44,454 nucleotides of DNA from contig CAYJJU010000019.1 in the NCBI GenBank assembly GCA_964370635.1, positions 1 to 44,454 of the forward strand, in the 5' to 3' direction. The notes beneath the pieces were generated by a model, which saw only the letters and a list, made by a program, of their open reading frames with translations, did not search any database and was not told the origin of the DNA. Each line of letters starts with the position of its first letter. Within the stretch, counting starts at the first letter, position 1. The stretch comes from SIG603 sp964370635 (GTDB lineage: Bacteria; Bacillota; Clostridia; Oscillospirales; Acutalibacteraceae). Both the position numbers and the translations under genes were made by a program. Shown here piece by piece: positions 1 through 8,271 of the stretch.

Positions 1-47
1 TTAGGGCAAAATTCACCTTCAAAAATGCTCTTCTAAGGATAAGATTT

Positions 48-85
48 CGTTTTCTACGGAAAACGCCTTAGGGCTCAGCCCTAAG
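48..85. other. Two adjacent hairpins at left edge
   Basis: Two perfect stems follow each other. Bases 48-54 pair with 59-65 around a TACG tetraloop (a UNCG-type loop if transcribed rightward), and 67-74 pair with 78-85 around TCA. No open reading frame covers them. They may belong to the 3' end of a transcript entering from the left. The role is unknown. Confidence 0.4.
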
Positions 86-168
86 TACCCGAAATTTTTT
101 GAAAAAAATTTAGTAAAACTTTTAATAATTGTCATTATGACGAAACGCCATGGTTTTTTGACACGCTG

Positions 169-200
169 AGCTCTGCATGTGTTTACGTGCAGAGCTTTTT
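169..200 (+). terminator. Rho-independent terminator upstream of obg
   Basis: AGCTCTGCA (169-177) pairs perfectly with TGCAGAGCT (188-196) and is followed by a run of T. It would end transcription of whatever lies left of the window, separating it from the obg promoter at 205-233. Confidence 0.8.
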
Positions 201-204
201 ATAC

Positions 205-233
205 TTGAGATTTTTATTAGTTTGTGGTACAAT
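205..233 (+). promoter_or_regulatory. Sigma-A promoter of the obg operon
   Basis: TTGAGA (205-210), a 17-bp spacer and TACAAT (228-233) fit a sigma-A promoter. TG at 225-226 adds an extended -10. The motif TGTGGTACAAT closely resembles the promoter of the surface-protein gene (4184-4213). Confidence 0.75.
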
Positions 234-261
234 GATTTAAAATAAATTAAGGAATGATGAT

Positions 262-1533
262 ATGTTTATAGATACAGCTAAAATTTTTATTAAGGCGGGC
301 GATGGCGGAAACGGTTCCGTTTCTTTTTTGCGTGAAAAATACGTGTCTGCAGGCGGTCCCGACGGGGGCGACGGAGGAAAAGGCGGTAATGTGGTGTTTG
401 TGGTAGACGAACATCTTTCAACTCTTGCCGATTTTAGATACAAAAGAAAATACGTTGCAAAAAACGGTGAAAACGGCAGGGCGAAGCGCTGTTTTGGTAG
501 AGGCGCCGAGGATTTGGTAATAAAAATACCCATGGGCACGCTCATTAAAGATGCCGAAACGGGCAGGATTTTAGCCGATATGTCGGATAAAGAGCCTAAA
601 ATTATAGCAAAAGGCGGCCGAGGTGGCTGGGGTAACTCGCACTTTGCAACGCCTACAAGACAGGCTCCAAACTTTGCAAAACCCGGTGTGCCGGGCGAAG
701 ACATGGAGGTCCAGCTAGAGCTTAAACTTCTTGCAGATGTAGGGCTTGTCGGCTTTCCAAACGTTGGAAAATCGACCTTGGTGTCTGTAGTTAGTGAAGC
801 AAAACCAAATATTGCAAACTATCATTTTACAACTCTTAGCCCTGTTTTGGGAGTTGTTAGAATGAGCGAGGGCAATTCTTTTGTAATGGCAGATATTCCG
901 GGCCTTATAGAGGGCGCATGGGAAGGCATAGGCCTTGGACATCAGTTTTTAAGGCATGTAGAGCGCTGTAGGCTTTTGGTGCATATTGTGGATATATCGG
1001 GCAGTGAGGGCAGAGATGCTATAGAAGACTTTAAAATAATCAATGAAGAGCTTGTGAAATTTAATCCTGAGCTTGCCAAAAGACCTATGATAGTCGCAGG
1101 CAATAAATGCGACCTAACGGACGAAGAAACTGTAGAAAAATTCAAAAACTATGTAGAGGGTGAAGGATATAAATTCTTCCCAATTATGGCGGCTATTAGA
1201 CATGGTGTAGACCCGCTTTTAAACTGCATACTTGAAAATTTATCAAAACTTCCACCTATCGTTCGATACGAAGAAGAAATTCTTCCTGTAAAGCCGCTTA
1301 GTGAATTTGAGAAAACTGCCGTAAATATCACTATAGAAGATGGTGTTTATATGGTAGAGGGCAAATGGCTTTCACAACTTATCAACAGTGTTAACTTTTC
1401 AGACAATGAGTCTTTGCAGTATTTCCAAAGAGTGCTCATTAACACGGGTGTTATAAATGCACTTAGAGAAGCTGGAATTTCTGAGGGTGACACGGTAAGC
1501 ATGTATGACTTAGAATTCGATTTTGTTGAGTAA
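262..1533 (+). CDS. obg: Obg family GTPase
   Basis: This is the ribosome-associated GTPase Obg/CgtA, involved in late 50S assembly and stress control in the cytoplasm. The glycine-rich Obg fold covers residues 1-158. The GTPase domain shows G1 GFPNVGKS (164-171), the G2 threonines (190-191), G3 DIPG (211-214) and G4 NKCD (281-284). The C-terminal OCT domain fills roughly 350-423. The length of 423 residues is normal. The ATG has an AGGA-type ribosome binding site and the extended -10 promoter at 205-233. mrnC, yitT and rsmF follow closely, suggesting one transcript. Slight oddities are tryptophans in IEGAWEGIGLG and GGRGGWGN, where histidine/serine and leucine are usual, and a G5 loop reading IMAA rather than ISA. 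Confidence 0.97.
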   Translation: MFIDTAKIFIKAGDGGNGSVSFLREKYVSAGGPDGGDGGKGGNVVFVVDEHLSTLADFRYKRKYVAKNGENGRAKRCFGRGAEDLVIKIPMGTLIKDAETGRILADMSDKEPKIIAKGGRGGWGNSHFATPTRQAPNFAKPGVPGEDMEVQLELKLLADVGLVGFPNVGKSTLVSVVSEAKPNIANYHFTTLSPVLGVVRMSEGNSFVMADIPGLIEGAWEGIGLGHQFLRHVERCRLLVHIVDISGSEGRDAIEDFKIINEELVKFNPELAKRPMIVAGNKCDLTDEETVEKFKNYVEGEGYKFFPIMAAIRHGVDPLLNCILENLSKLPPIVRYEEEILPVKPLSEFEKTAVNITIEDGVYMVEGKWLSQLINSVNFSDNESLQYFQRVLINTGVINALREAGISEGDTVSMYDLEFDFVE

Positions 1534-1543
1534 GAGGTAGATT

Positions 1544-1948
1544 TTGATAGAGAAAAACATAGATTTAAAAACCTACAGCCCGTTAACACTTGCCTTTATA
1601 GGGGACGGGGTATACGACCTGTTTGTGCGTGAGTATATAGTAACTAAAGAGAATGCGCCTGTAAAAAAACTTCATGAACATGCAGTTAAAATGGTTAGGT
1701 GCGACTGGCAAGCAAGGGTAATTAAAGAAGTTTTAATGGATATTCTTTCGGATGAAGAGAAAAATATCTATACGAGAGGGCGAAATGCAAAGGTGAATTC
1801 TGTCCCTAAAAATTCTAAACCTGCGGATTATCATGCCGCAACGGGTTTTGAAGCTTTGATAGGATATTTATATCTTGGTAAGAGGCAAGAGAGAATAGAC
1901 GAGTTTTTTAATTTAATTATAAAATTTTACGAAAATCAAGAGGTGTGA
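1544..1948 (+). CDS. mrnC: Mini-ribonuclease III
   Basis: MrnC is a dimeric RNase III-like enzyme without a double-stranded-RNA-binding domain. In Bacillus it matures the ends of 23S rRNA. The motif AFIGDGVYDLFVR (about 17-29) matches the catalytic RNase III signature of the family, and EALIGYLYL near residue 105 carries the second acidic cluster. At 134 residues the length is typical. The start is TTG at 1544, preceded by AGAGG; no better ATG lies in frame before the first conserved helix. It begins 10 bp after obg stops and yitT follows after 4 bp, so it is in the same operon. Identification is by family resemblance. Confidence 0.9.
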   Translation: MIEKNIDLKTYSPLTLAFIGDGVYDLFVREYIVTKENAPVKKLHEHAVKMVRCDWQARVIKEVLMDILSDEEKNIYTRGRNAKVNSVPKNSKPADYHAATGFEALIGYLYLGKRQERIDEFFNLIIKFYENQEV

Positions 1949-1952
1949 TTTT

Positions 1953-2876
1953 ATGGGTGCAAAATTAAAATCAGGTGCGCTTGATGTGCTTGTCATGCTT
2001 TTGGGCACATCTATTTATGCCTTATCTGTAAATATGCTAACGGCCCCAAATAACATAGCACCTGGCGGAATTACAGGTATAGCTACCATGTTAAACTTTT
2101 TGTTTGACACGCCTATAGGTACTATGATTTTAGTATTAAATGCGCCAATAATCATATGGGCGATAGTCGAGATTGGATATAAGTTAGTCCTTAAAACCTC
2201 GGTTGCAATAGTTCTTTCATCTGTTACAATTGACGTTTTTGCGCTGTTTTTACCGTCGTATCACGGCGACCCTATACTTATAGCGCTTTTTGCAGGCATC
2301 GGCGAGGGTGTAGGTTTGGCGCTTGTGTTTATGAGGGGTGCCACAACGGGTGGCTCTGACATGATAGCAAGGCTTTTAAATAAGCGCATTAGATTTATGT
2401 CCATAGGAAAGCTTATGCTTGTGGTGGACGGCGTAATTATTGTAAGCTCCGCATTTGTATTCTCAAGCATAGAGAGTGCTATGTATGCTTGTATTGTTGT
2501 TTTTGTTGCGACAAAAATTATAGATTCCATACTTTACGGCACAGATTTAGGGACGGGTAAACTATTTTTCATCATTTCAAAAAAATCCAAAGAGATATCA
2601 GAAAGAATTTTAAACGAAATGGACAGGGGAGTCACGTTTTTAAAATCTCGTGGCGGATACTCAAAAACCGATGGAGAAATTTTGATGTGCGCCGTTAGAA
2701 GGTTTGAGATATTTAAAATTCATCAAATAATAAGGCAAGAGGACAAAGACGCCTTTGTAATAGTTGGCGATGCGGGCGAAATTACAGGAGAGGGATTTAA
2801 ACCCTCGAAAGTAAACGACAAAACCCTTAAAGAGCTTATGGATAAACTTCAAAAAAAGAAAGAGGAAGAAAAGTGA
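1953..2876 (+). CDS. YitT family membrane protein
   Basis: This 307-residue protein has about five hydrophobic membrane segments in its first 200 residues and a soluble C-terminal domain (about 222-285, DUF2179) containing the conserved FLKSRGGYSKTDGEILMC stretch. YitT/YpjC-family proteins are widespread in Firmicutes. Their transported substrate or signal is not established, and nothing here defines it. The ATG at 1953 follows AGAGGTG. The gene overlaps rsmF by 4 bp (GTGA), so translation is probably coupled. Confidence 0.88.
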   Translation: MGAKLKSGALDVLVMLLGTSIYALSVNMLTAPNNIAPGGITGIATMLNFLFDTPIGTMILVLNAPIIIWAIVEIGYKLVLKTSVAIVLSSVTIDVFALFLPSYHGDPILIALFAGIGEGVGLALVFMRGATTGGSDMIARLLNKRIRFMSIGKLMLVVDGVIIVSSAFVFSSIESAMYACIVVFVATKIIDSILYGTDLGTGKLFFIISKKSKEISERILNEMDRGVTFLKSRGGYSKTDGEILMCAVRRFEIFKIHQIIRQEDKDAFVIVGDAGEITGEGFKPSKVNDKTLKELMDKLQKKKEEEK

Positions 2877-4183
2877 TTTTACCAATAGATTTTTTAGAGA
2901 GAATGAAAACTTATTTGAAAGGGGATTTTGAAGAGTTTTTAAATTCTTATGAAGAAAAAGCGGTAAAGTCACTGCGCATAAATACCTTAAAAACAGATAA
3001 AGAAACAGTAGAAAAAATGCTTGGCACAAAGCTTGTCGCCACGCCGTTTTCTCCTGTTTCTTTTTATTATGACAGCGATATAAAAATAGGCAAAACCGTG
3101 GCGCATGCCATAGGTGCGGTCTATTCGCAGGAAGCCTCGGCGTCATCTGCCGTGACTTTGCTCGACCCAAAACCCTATGACAAAGTGCTTGATATGTGTG
3201 CCGCCCCCGGTGGCAAGAGCACGCAAATTGCAGGGGCTCTTTGTGGCAAGGGCTTGCTTGTATCAAACGAATATGTCAGAAATCGTGCAAATATCTTATT
3301 ATCAAACATAGAGCGTATGGGTATTAAAAATGCGGTGGTGCTAAACAGTAGACCTGATATGATAGAAAATACTTTGCCCAACTTTTTTGATAAAATTTTG
3401 GTAGACGCGCCGTGCTCGGGCGAGGGCATGTTTAGAAAAGACGATGTAGCAGTTTCTGAGTGGTCGCTTGAGCATGTAAAGGCCTGTGCCACAAGACAAC
3501 TGCAAATAATAAACTCTGCCGCAAATTGCCTAAAAGTGGGCGGAGAAATGGTGTACTCCACCTGCACATTTTCAAAGGAAGAAAACGAAGAATTAATAGA
3601 AAAATTTCTAAGTGAGAATAAAAATTTTGAAATAGTAAAGCCAAATGTAAATTTTGGTACTAAGGCAATTGGCATGGACGGCATAAGAATTTACCCAAAA
3701 GACGGCGGCGAGGGGCATTTTATAATAAAACTTATTAAAAAATCGGGTGACGATAAGAGTGTAAAAAGCTTTGACTATAAAAAATCGCACAAAGAGGGCG
3801 AAGAGCTTTATAACTCACTTTTTAAAGCTAAAATAGAAAATTATATTCATCAGTTTGGCGATAGGCTCATAATTTTACCAAATGATATGCCAAATTTTGG
3901 GAAACTATTGGTAATTCGTGCCGGTGTTGAGCTTGGAGAGATTAAAAAAGGCAGAATAGAGCCGTCACATTCGGTATTCATGTCGCAAAAACCTGAAAAT
4001 TGCAAAAATCTTTTAACACTGGATTTTGACAGCGACGAAATACATAGATATTTAAAGGGTGAAGAGATAGAAAGTGATACAAAATCATTTACGGCGGTGG
4101 CGACACAAAACATGGTGCTAGGCTTTGGAAAGGCATCAAACGGAGTGTTAAAAAATAGATACCCTAAAGGACTGAGGTTTTAA
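2873..4183 (+). CDS. rsmF: RsmF/NOL1-NOP2-Sun family RNA m5C methyltransferase
   Basis: This is an S-adenosylmethionine-dependent cytosine-5 methyltransferase acting on rRNA. The SAM motif LDMCAAPGGKST lies at about 106-117. The two family cysteines sit in VDAPCSGEGMF (Cys181) and YSTCTFS (Cys231). The C-terminal 130 residues, ending in GKASNGVLKNRYPKGLRF, match the RsmF-type PUA-like tail. The length of 436 residues fits the Firmicutes RsmF group. The start is GTG at 2873, overlapping the yitT stop. Which rRNA base it modifies cannot be told from sequence. Confidence 0.9.
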   Translation: MILPIDFLERMKTYLKGDFEEFLNSYEEKAVKSLRINTLKTDKETVEKMLGTKLVATPFSPVSFYYDSDIKIGKTVAHAIGAVYSQEASASSAVTLLDPKPYDKVLDMCAAPGGKSTQIAGALCGKGLLVSNEYVRNRANILLSNIERMGIKNAVVLNSRPDMIENTLPNFFDKILVDAPCSGEGMFRKDDVAVSEWSLEHVKACATRQLQIINSAANCLKVGGEMVYSTCTFSKEENEELIEKFLSENKNFEIVKPNVNFGTKAIGMDGIRIYPKDGGEGHFIIKLIKKSGDDKSVKSFDYKKSHKEGEELYNSLFKAKIENYIHQFGDRLIILPNDMPNFGKLLVIRAGVELGEIKKGRIEPSHSVFMSQKPENCKNLLTLDFDSDEIHRYLKGEEIESDTKSFTAVATQNMVLGFGKASNGVLKNRYPKGLRF

Positions 4184-4213
4184 TTGACTTTTACTGTTTT
4201 AATGTGGTACTAT
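4184..4213 (+). promoter_or_regulatory. Promoter of the surface-protein gene
   Basis: TTGACT (4184-4189) directly after the rsmF stop codon, an 18-bp spacer and TACTAT (4208-4213) with TG at 4205-4206 form an extended -10 promoter. No terminator separates rsmF from it. Confidence 0.65.
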
Positions 4214-4251
4214 AAAAATAATATTTAGCTCTTTTGAGGGGGATTATTCAA

Positions 4252-7200
4252 ATGAAAAAAATTACAAATAAAATTTTAATAACTGTGCTTGCTCTGTGCA
4301 TGACGCTAGGGCTTATGCCTATGGTCGCATATGCGGCAGATAATGTTTCGTATATTGACGAAAACGGACAGGCACAAATCGCAGTAAGTGCCACAGAAGT
4401 TACAGTGGCCGACATGGCATGGACTAATGGTTGGTATGTGGTGCAAGCGGATATCACAAATGCTAATCGCATAGCTGTAACAGGCGATGTCCACCTAATT
4501 TTGGCAGACGGCGCTACGTTACAGGCGACACATGGTATACAAGTTGAGGACGGCAACAGCCTTACTATATACGGACAGGCAAACGGCACAGGTGCGCTTA
4601 TTGCGGCGAAGAATGGTTTAAATGGCTACATGGCCATCCAATATATTCAACATGCGGCAATAGGCGGTGATGCTAATAATGCCGGTGGCACAGTTACGAT
4701 AAATGGTGGTAATGTCACGGCAGTGAGTTATGAAGGCGCGGGCATCGGCGGCGGTGCTGGTCCTACCGGTTATACCGGTGGTGCCGGTGGCACAGTTACN
4801 NNNNNNNNNNNNNNNNNNNNNNNNNNNNNNNNNNNNNNNNNNNNNNNNNNNNNNNNNNNNNNNNNNNNNNNNNNNNNNNNNNNNNNNNNNNNNNNNNNNA
4901 TAAACGGCGGCAATGTCACGGCAGAGAGTACGTATGGTGCGGGCATCGGCGGCAGTTCTGGCAGTAGTATCGGTGGTGCCGGTGGCACAGTTACGATAAA
5001 CGGTGGCAATGTCACAGCAGAGAGTACGTTTGGTGCGGGCATCGGCGGCGGTGACGGCATCAATATGGGTGATCCCGGAATATTTTCCACGGGTACAGAC
5101 GGCAATGCCTTTATTGTGGCCTCCTCTATCTCTGATAACTACATCACAAGCGACTGGTCGGGTGTAATATTTGAGGGTGATGAAGGAGGAGTGTATGGAA
5201 GTTCTGTAACACTTGAAACAGACGCAGAAATTCCCGCGGGAAAAACACTTACTATATATCCAGGGCAAACCCTGATTGTTGCAAATGGTGTAACTCTTAC
5301 AAATAACGGAGAGATTTACACTTTTGGAAGTGGTGATGTTAGCGGTACAGTTAATGGAAATCAGCCTGTAGGGACAGAATATGACGTGCCGTATATTGAT
5401 GAAAATGGAGATGCAAAAACTGCAGACAGTGCCACAGAAGTGAGAGCGACCGACACGGCATGGGGCAGTGCAGGTAGCACAACTTGGTATGTGGCGCAAG
5501 GGCGTATCACAAACGCTAATCGCATAGTAGTAACAGGCGATGTCCACCTAATTTTGAATGATTGGACTACTTTACAGGCGACACAGGGTATACAAGTTGA
5601 GGACGGCAACAGCCTTACTATATACGGACAGTCATACGGCAAAGGTGTGCTTATTGCGGCACAGAGTGATGCAGGTGCATACACTGCCATTGGCAATAGC
5701 ACAAATGCGGCGATAGGCGGCAATGCTGATAAAGACGGTGGCACAGTTACGATAAATGGTGGCCATGTCACAGCAGTGAGTGAGTTTGGTGCGGGCATCG
5801 GCGGTGGTGCCGGTGTTAGCGGTGGTGACGGTGGCATAGTTACGATAAACGGCGGCAATGTCACAGCAGTGAGTGAGTTTGGTGCGGGCATCGGCGGTGG
5901 TGACAGTCCTGTCGGTACTGCTGGTGGCATAGTTACGATAAACGGCGGTAATGTCACTGCCGAGAGTAGTGAAGCTGCAGGCATCGGCGGTGGTTACGAC
6001 GGTTATCCCGGAACATTTTCCACGGGCACAGACAGCAATGCCTTTATTGTGGCCTCCTCTATCTCCGACAAAGACGAAATAAACAGCTGGTCAGGTGTAA
6101 TATTTGAGGATGATGCAGGAGAAGTGTATGGAAGTTCTGTAACACTTGAAACAGACGCAGAAATTCCCGCGGGAAAAACACTTACTATAAATCCAGGTCA
6201 AACATTGATCATCCCTCGAGGTGTTCGATTCAATATCTCTACAGGCGCCACACTTATCAACGATGGCAATATACAGGTGAAAGGTAGTCTGATAGGCATA
6301 TTAGATGCTACAGGCAAAGGAACGTTAGATGGCGAAATTGCTGCACTTTCCCACTATATTAGTCAATCTAAATTGCATTTTAGAGCGATTGACGGGCAAA
6401 ATCAATACAGCATCGATGGCGGTACCAGTTGGGTATACTACTTCGGTGATATATTTATTTTAATGACCACCACAACAAATAGCGTGGTGGTGGAAAGTGG
6501 CGTCCATAACATCACTTTAGAAGGCGTGAGTATTGACTTGTCGGGTACAGGAAATGCGTGTGCATTTGATATACAAGGCACAGGCACAGCAAACATAACC
6601 CTAATTGGCACAAACACGCTTATAAGTGGTGAAAATAAAGCAGGCTTGCAAGTGGGAACTGACGCAGCGGTAAACATTACCGGCACAGGCTCACTTAACG
6701 CAACAGGTGGAACGTCAGGCGCCGGCATAGGCGGTGGAAATATCACCATAAGTGGCGCACCTACAATTACCGCAACTGGTGGTGGAGTGGACGGTAACGG
6801 ACTACTTGGACTACACGACCTTAATACTATAGCAATACCAAACACGCTGACATATGCAATGGACGGCAGTGCTATACCTGCAACAGGCTTTACTCTAGGT
6901 ACAGGCGCAGACGTCGATTTTAACAAGCAATTTGTAAAAATCGAGCCGTCAATGGTGATAAACTTTGAGTCAAATGGCGGTAGTCAAGCCATGGAAAATG
7001 GGTATGCCATAAAAGATACACAGTACACCTTACCAGAAAATGCCTTTACAGCACCGACAGATAAAATATTTGACACATGGGACGCAGGCCAACCTGGCGA
7101 AAAGATTACAGTCACAGGCGACATGACCATTAAGGCAATATGGAAGAACTTATTAAGCCAAGACCTACAATTTGCAAATGGAAGCATGACAAAAACCATA

Positions 7201-7905
7201 GGTGACGCTAAGTTTACAAATACTTTAGCAGGTGCAAAAACGACAGTGACTTACATGAGCACAAACGAAGACGTTGCAACAGTAAGCGCAACCGGCGAGG
7301 TGACAATACTTAAGGCAGGAACTACAACAATCGTGGCAATCGCAGAAAAAAGTGATACATACTTTGAAAAAATGGCGCAATATTCACTGCAAATAGAGGA
7401 AAAAGTACCGACAAGTTTTGAAGATATAAAAGATTTTATAGCCTCGTTTGACGTGGATTTCAAACAAATAGTAAAAATTATATTTAATAATGTTGAATTA
7501 GAACTTACAAAAATTGATGAAAATACTTACAGACTTTCGGGTTATCCGTCGGGCGACTCAGTTGTAATAGGAACCGCGGTAGACGGCAGTGTTATAGTAA
7601 CCCTAAACGCAGAGTTCTTAAAAACTTTGCCACAAGGAAACTATAGTCTATCGGTGACAACTTTGTCGGCACCAGACACCCCAGTGGCAACACTGACAGT
7701 ATCGGTGCCACAAGCACCAACCCCAACAGTGACAACACAACCAACAACTACCCCAACTACGACTCCAACAACTACCCCAACTACGACTCCAAGCATTACC
7801 CCAGAAACAGGCGATGATTTTAACCCCGTGTTATGGATATCGATTTTAGCAGTGAGTTTAGTAGCAGTTGTGATTGTAATTATAGTTAAGAAGAAATCAA
7901 AATAA
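4252..7905 (+). CDS. Repetitive secreted surface protein with wall-anchor-like tail
   Basis: This large extracellular protein (about 1217 residues as scaffolded) has an unknown ligand. The ATG at 4252 is chosen because GAGGGGG (4236-4242) sits just upstream; the in-frame TTG at 4234 overlaps that site. A signal peptide ends near VAYA. Two homologous modules follow, each starting with YIDENG and containing tandem units of about 32 residues of the type GGTVTINGGNVTA...GAGIGGG. Next come a Listeria-Bacteroides repeat-like stretch (near nt 6950-7150), a bacterial Ig-like group 2 domain (near 7160-7400), a Thr/Pro linker of PTTT repeats and TPETGDD, a membrane helix and KKKSK. The tail resembles a sortase signal but starts with T, not L. 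The run of N at 4800-4899 lies in the repeats, so true length is uncertain. Confidence 0.85.
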   Translation: MKKITNKILITVLALCMTLGLMPMVAYAADNVSYIDENGQAQIAVSATEVTVADMAWTNGWYVVQADITNANRIAVTGDVHLILADGATLQATHGIQVEDGNSLTIYGQANGTGALIAAKNGLNGYMAIQYIQHAAIGGDANNAGGTVTINGGNVTAVSYEGAGIGGGAGPTGYTGGAGGTVXXXXXXXXXXXXXXXXXXXXXXXXXXXXXXXXXXINGGNVTAESTYGAGIGGSSGSSIGGAGGTVTINGGNVTAESTFGAGIGGGDGINMGDPGIFSTGTDGNAFIVASSISDNYITSDWSGVIFEGDEGGVYGSSVTLETDAEIPAGKTLTIYPGQTLIVANGVTLTNNGEIYTFGSGDVSGTVNGNQPVGTEYDVPYIDENGDAKTADSATEVRATDTAWGSAGSTTWYVAQGRITNANRIVVTGDVHLILNDWTTLQATQGIQVEDGNSLTIYGQSYGKGVLIAAQSDAGAYTAIGNSTNAAIGGNADKDGGTVTINGGHVTAVSEFGAGIGGGAGVSGGDGGIVTINGGNVTAVSEFGAGIGGGDSPVGTAGGIVTINGGNVTAESSEAAGIGGGYDGYPGTFSTGTDSNAFIVASSISDKDEINSWSGVIFEDDAGEVYGSSVTLETDAEIPAGKTLTINPGQTLIIPRGVRFNISTGATLINDGNIQVKGSLIGILDATGKGTLDGEIAALSHYISQSKLHFRAIDGQNQYSIDGGTSWVYYFGDIFILMTTTTNSVVVESGVHNITLEGVSIDLSGTGNACAFDIQGTGTANITLIGTNTLISGENKAGLQVGTDAAVNITGTGSLNATGGTSGAGIGGGNITISGAPTITATGGGVDGNGLLGLHDLNTIAIPNTLTYAMDGSAIPATGFTLGTGADVDFNKQFVKIEPSMVINFESNGGSQAMENGYAIKDTQYTLPENAFTAPTDKIFDTWDAGQPGEKITVTGDMTIKAIWKNLLSQDLQFANGSMTKTIGDAKFTNTLAGAKTTVTYMSTNEDVATVSATGEVTILKAGTTTIVAIAEKSDTYFEKMAQYSLQIEEKVPTSFEDIKDFIASFDVDFKQIVKIIFNNVELELTKIDENTYRLSGYPSGDSVVIGTAVDGSVIVTLNAEFLKTLPQGNYSLSVTTLSAPDTPVATLTVSVPQAPTPTVTTQPTTTPTTTPTTTPTTTPSITPETGDDFNPVLWISILAVSLVAVVIVIIVKKKSK
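4685..5060 (+). repeat. Tandem repeats of surface protein, module 1, with assembly gap
   Basis: Units of roughly 95-100 bp carry the recurring words GGTGGCACAGTTACGATAAA and GGTGCGGGCATCGGCGGC. Exactly 100 N (4800-4899) interrupt them, a conventional placeholder size. The left flank ends in GTTAC and the right begins ATAAAC, words adjacent in every unit except for one G, so a collapsed tandem array is the likely cause. An intact frame needs a true gap of 1 modulo 3. Confidence 0.85.
5740..6000 (+). repeat. Tandem repeats of surface protein, module 2
   Basis: Three units of about 95 bp encode the pattern TINGGxVTAxSExxAxGIGGG. They are close copies of the module 1 units, and the surrounding 900 bp also parallel module 1, so the gene grew by internal duplication. 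Confidence 0.8.
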
Positions 7906-8154
7906 GAAAGCGGCCGAAAGGCCGTTTTCAGCGTGTCAAAAAAGTCATACTTTTTTGCACACGCTGTCGGACTGTCCAAAAATCTGCAAGACAAGGAACA
8001 AATACTTGCAAATGACCGAGTAATACGAGGGTATATGAGGGAAATTTGCAAGTGTCTGTGACGCAGGAAGTAAAAAAAACGAGCCAAGCTGGCTCGTTTT
8101 TTGCGTTTGCGGGTTTTAGGGCAGTCTGAAAGCGGCCGAAAGGCCGTTTTTTTT
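7906..8154 (+). repeat. Structured intergenic repeat, copy 1
   Basis: This 249-bp non-coding element matches 9506-9752 on the opposite strand at about 90% by eye, nearly perfectly in its core. In order it holds the CGGCC-GAAA-GGCCG hairpin; a long stem (7929-7944 with 7950-7966, one bulge); a hairpin ACTTGCAAAT (8004-8013) with ATTTGCAAGT (8044-8053); a terminator-like stem CGAGCCA/TGGCTCG (8080-8096) with T6; and the GGCCG hairpin again with T8. It fills the gap between the surface gene and ilvE and holds no gene. Confidence 0.8.
7911..7928 (+). terminator. Terminator of surface-protein gene
   Basis: CGGCC and GGCCG enclose a GAAA tetraloop and are followed by TTTT, six bases after the stop codon. 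The same hairpin recurs at 8133-8154, 9510-9523 and 9732-9752 at the edges of the repeat elements. Confidence 0.7.
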
Positions 8155-8207
8155 GGTAATAAGTAATAGTGAATAGTGAATAAGTTTTGTAAATTCATAT
8201 TTAATGC

Positions 8208-8237
8208 TTGCAATTTATTACTTTCCTGTGCTAAAAT
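8208..8237 (+). promoter_or_regulatory. ilvE promoter
   Basis: TTGCAA (8208-8213), an 18-bp spacer and TAAAAT (8232-8237) with TG at 8229-8230 make an extended -10 promoter about 35 bp before the ilvE start. Confidence 0.6.
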
Positions 8238-8271
8238 AATTAAATAAAGAAAATAAGAAAGAGTGATAATA

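Noticed and set aside
2661..3266. 201-codon open frame on the minus strand across yitT and rsmF
   Set aside because: It is antisense to two well-identified genes, is rich in leucine/phenylalanine and basic low-complexity sequence, and has no ribosome binding site.
4685..5060. Regular repeats considered as a CRISPR array
   Set aside because: The repeats are in frame, encode protein, have no unique spacers and no cas genes nearby.
4618..5984. Long minus-strand frames opposite the surface-protein repeats
   Set aside because: They mirror the repeat periodicity of the plus-strand gene and cross the N gap; no start signal or family match.
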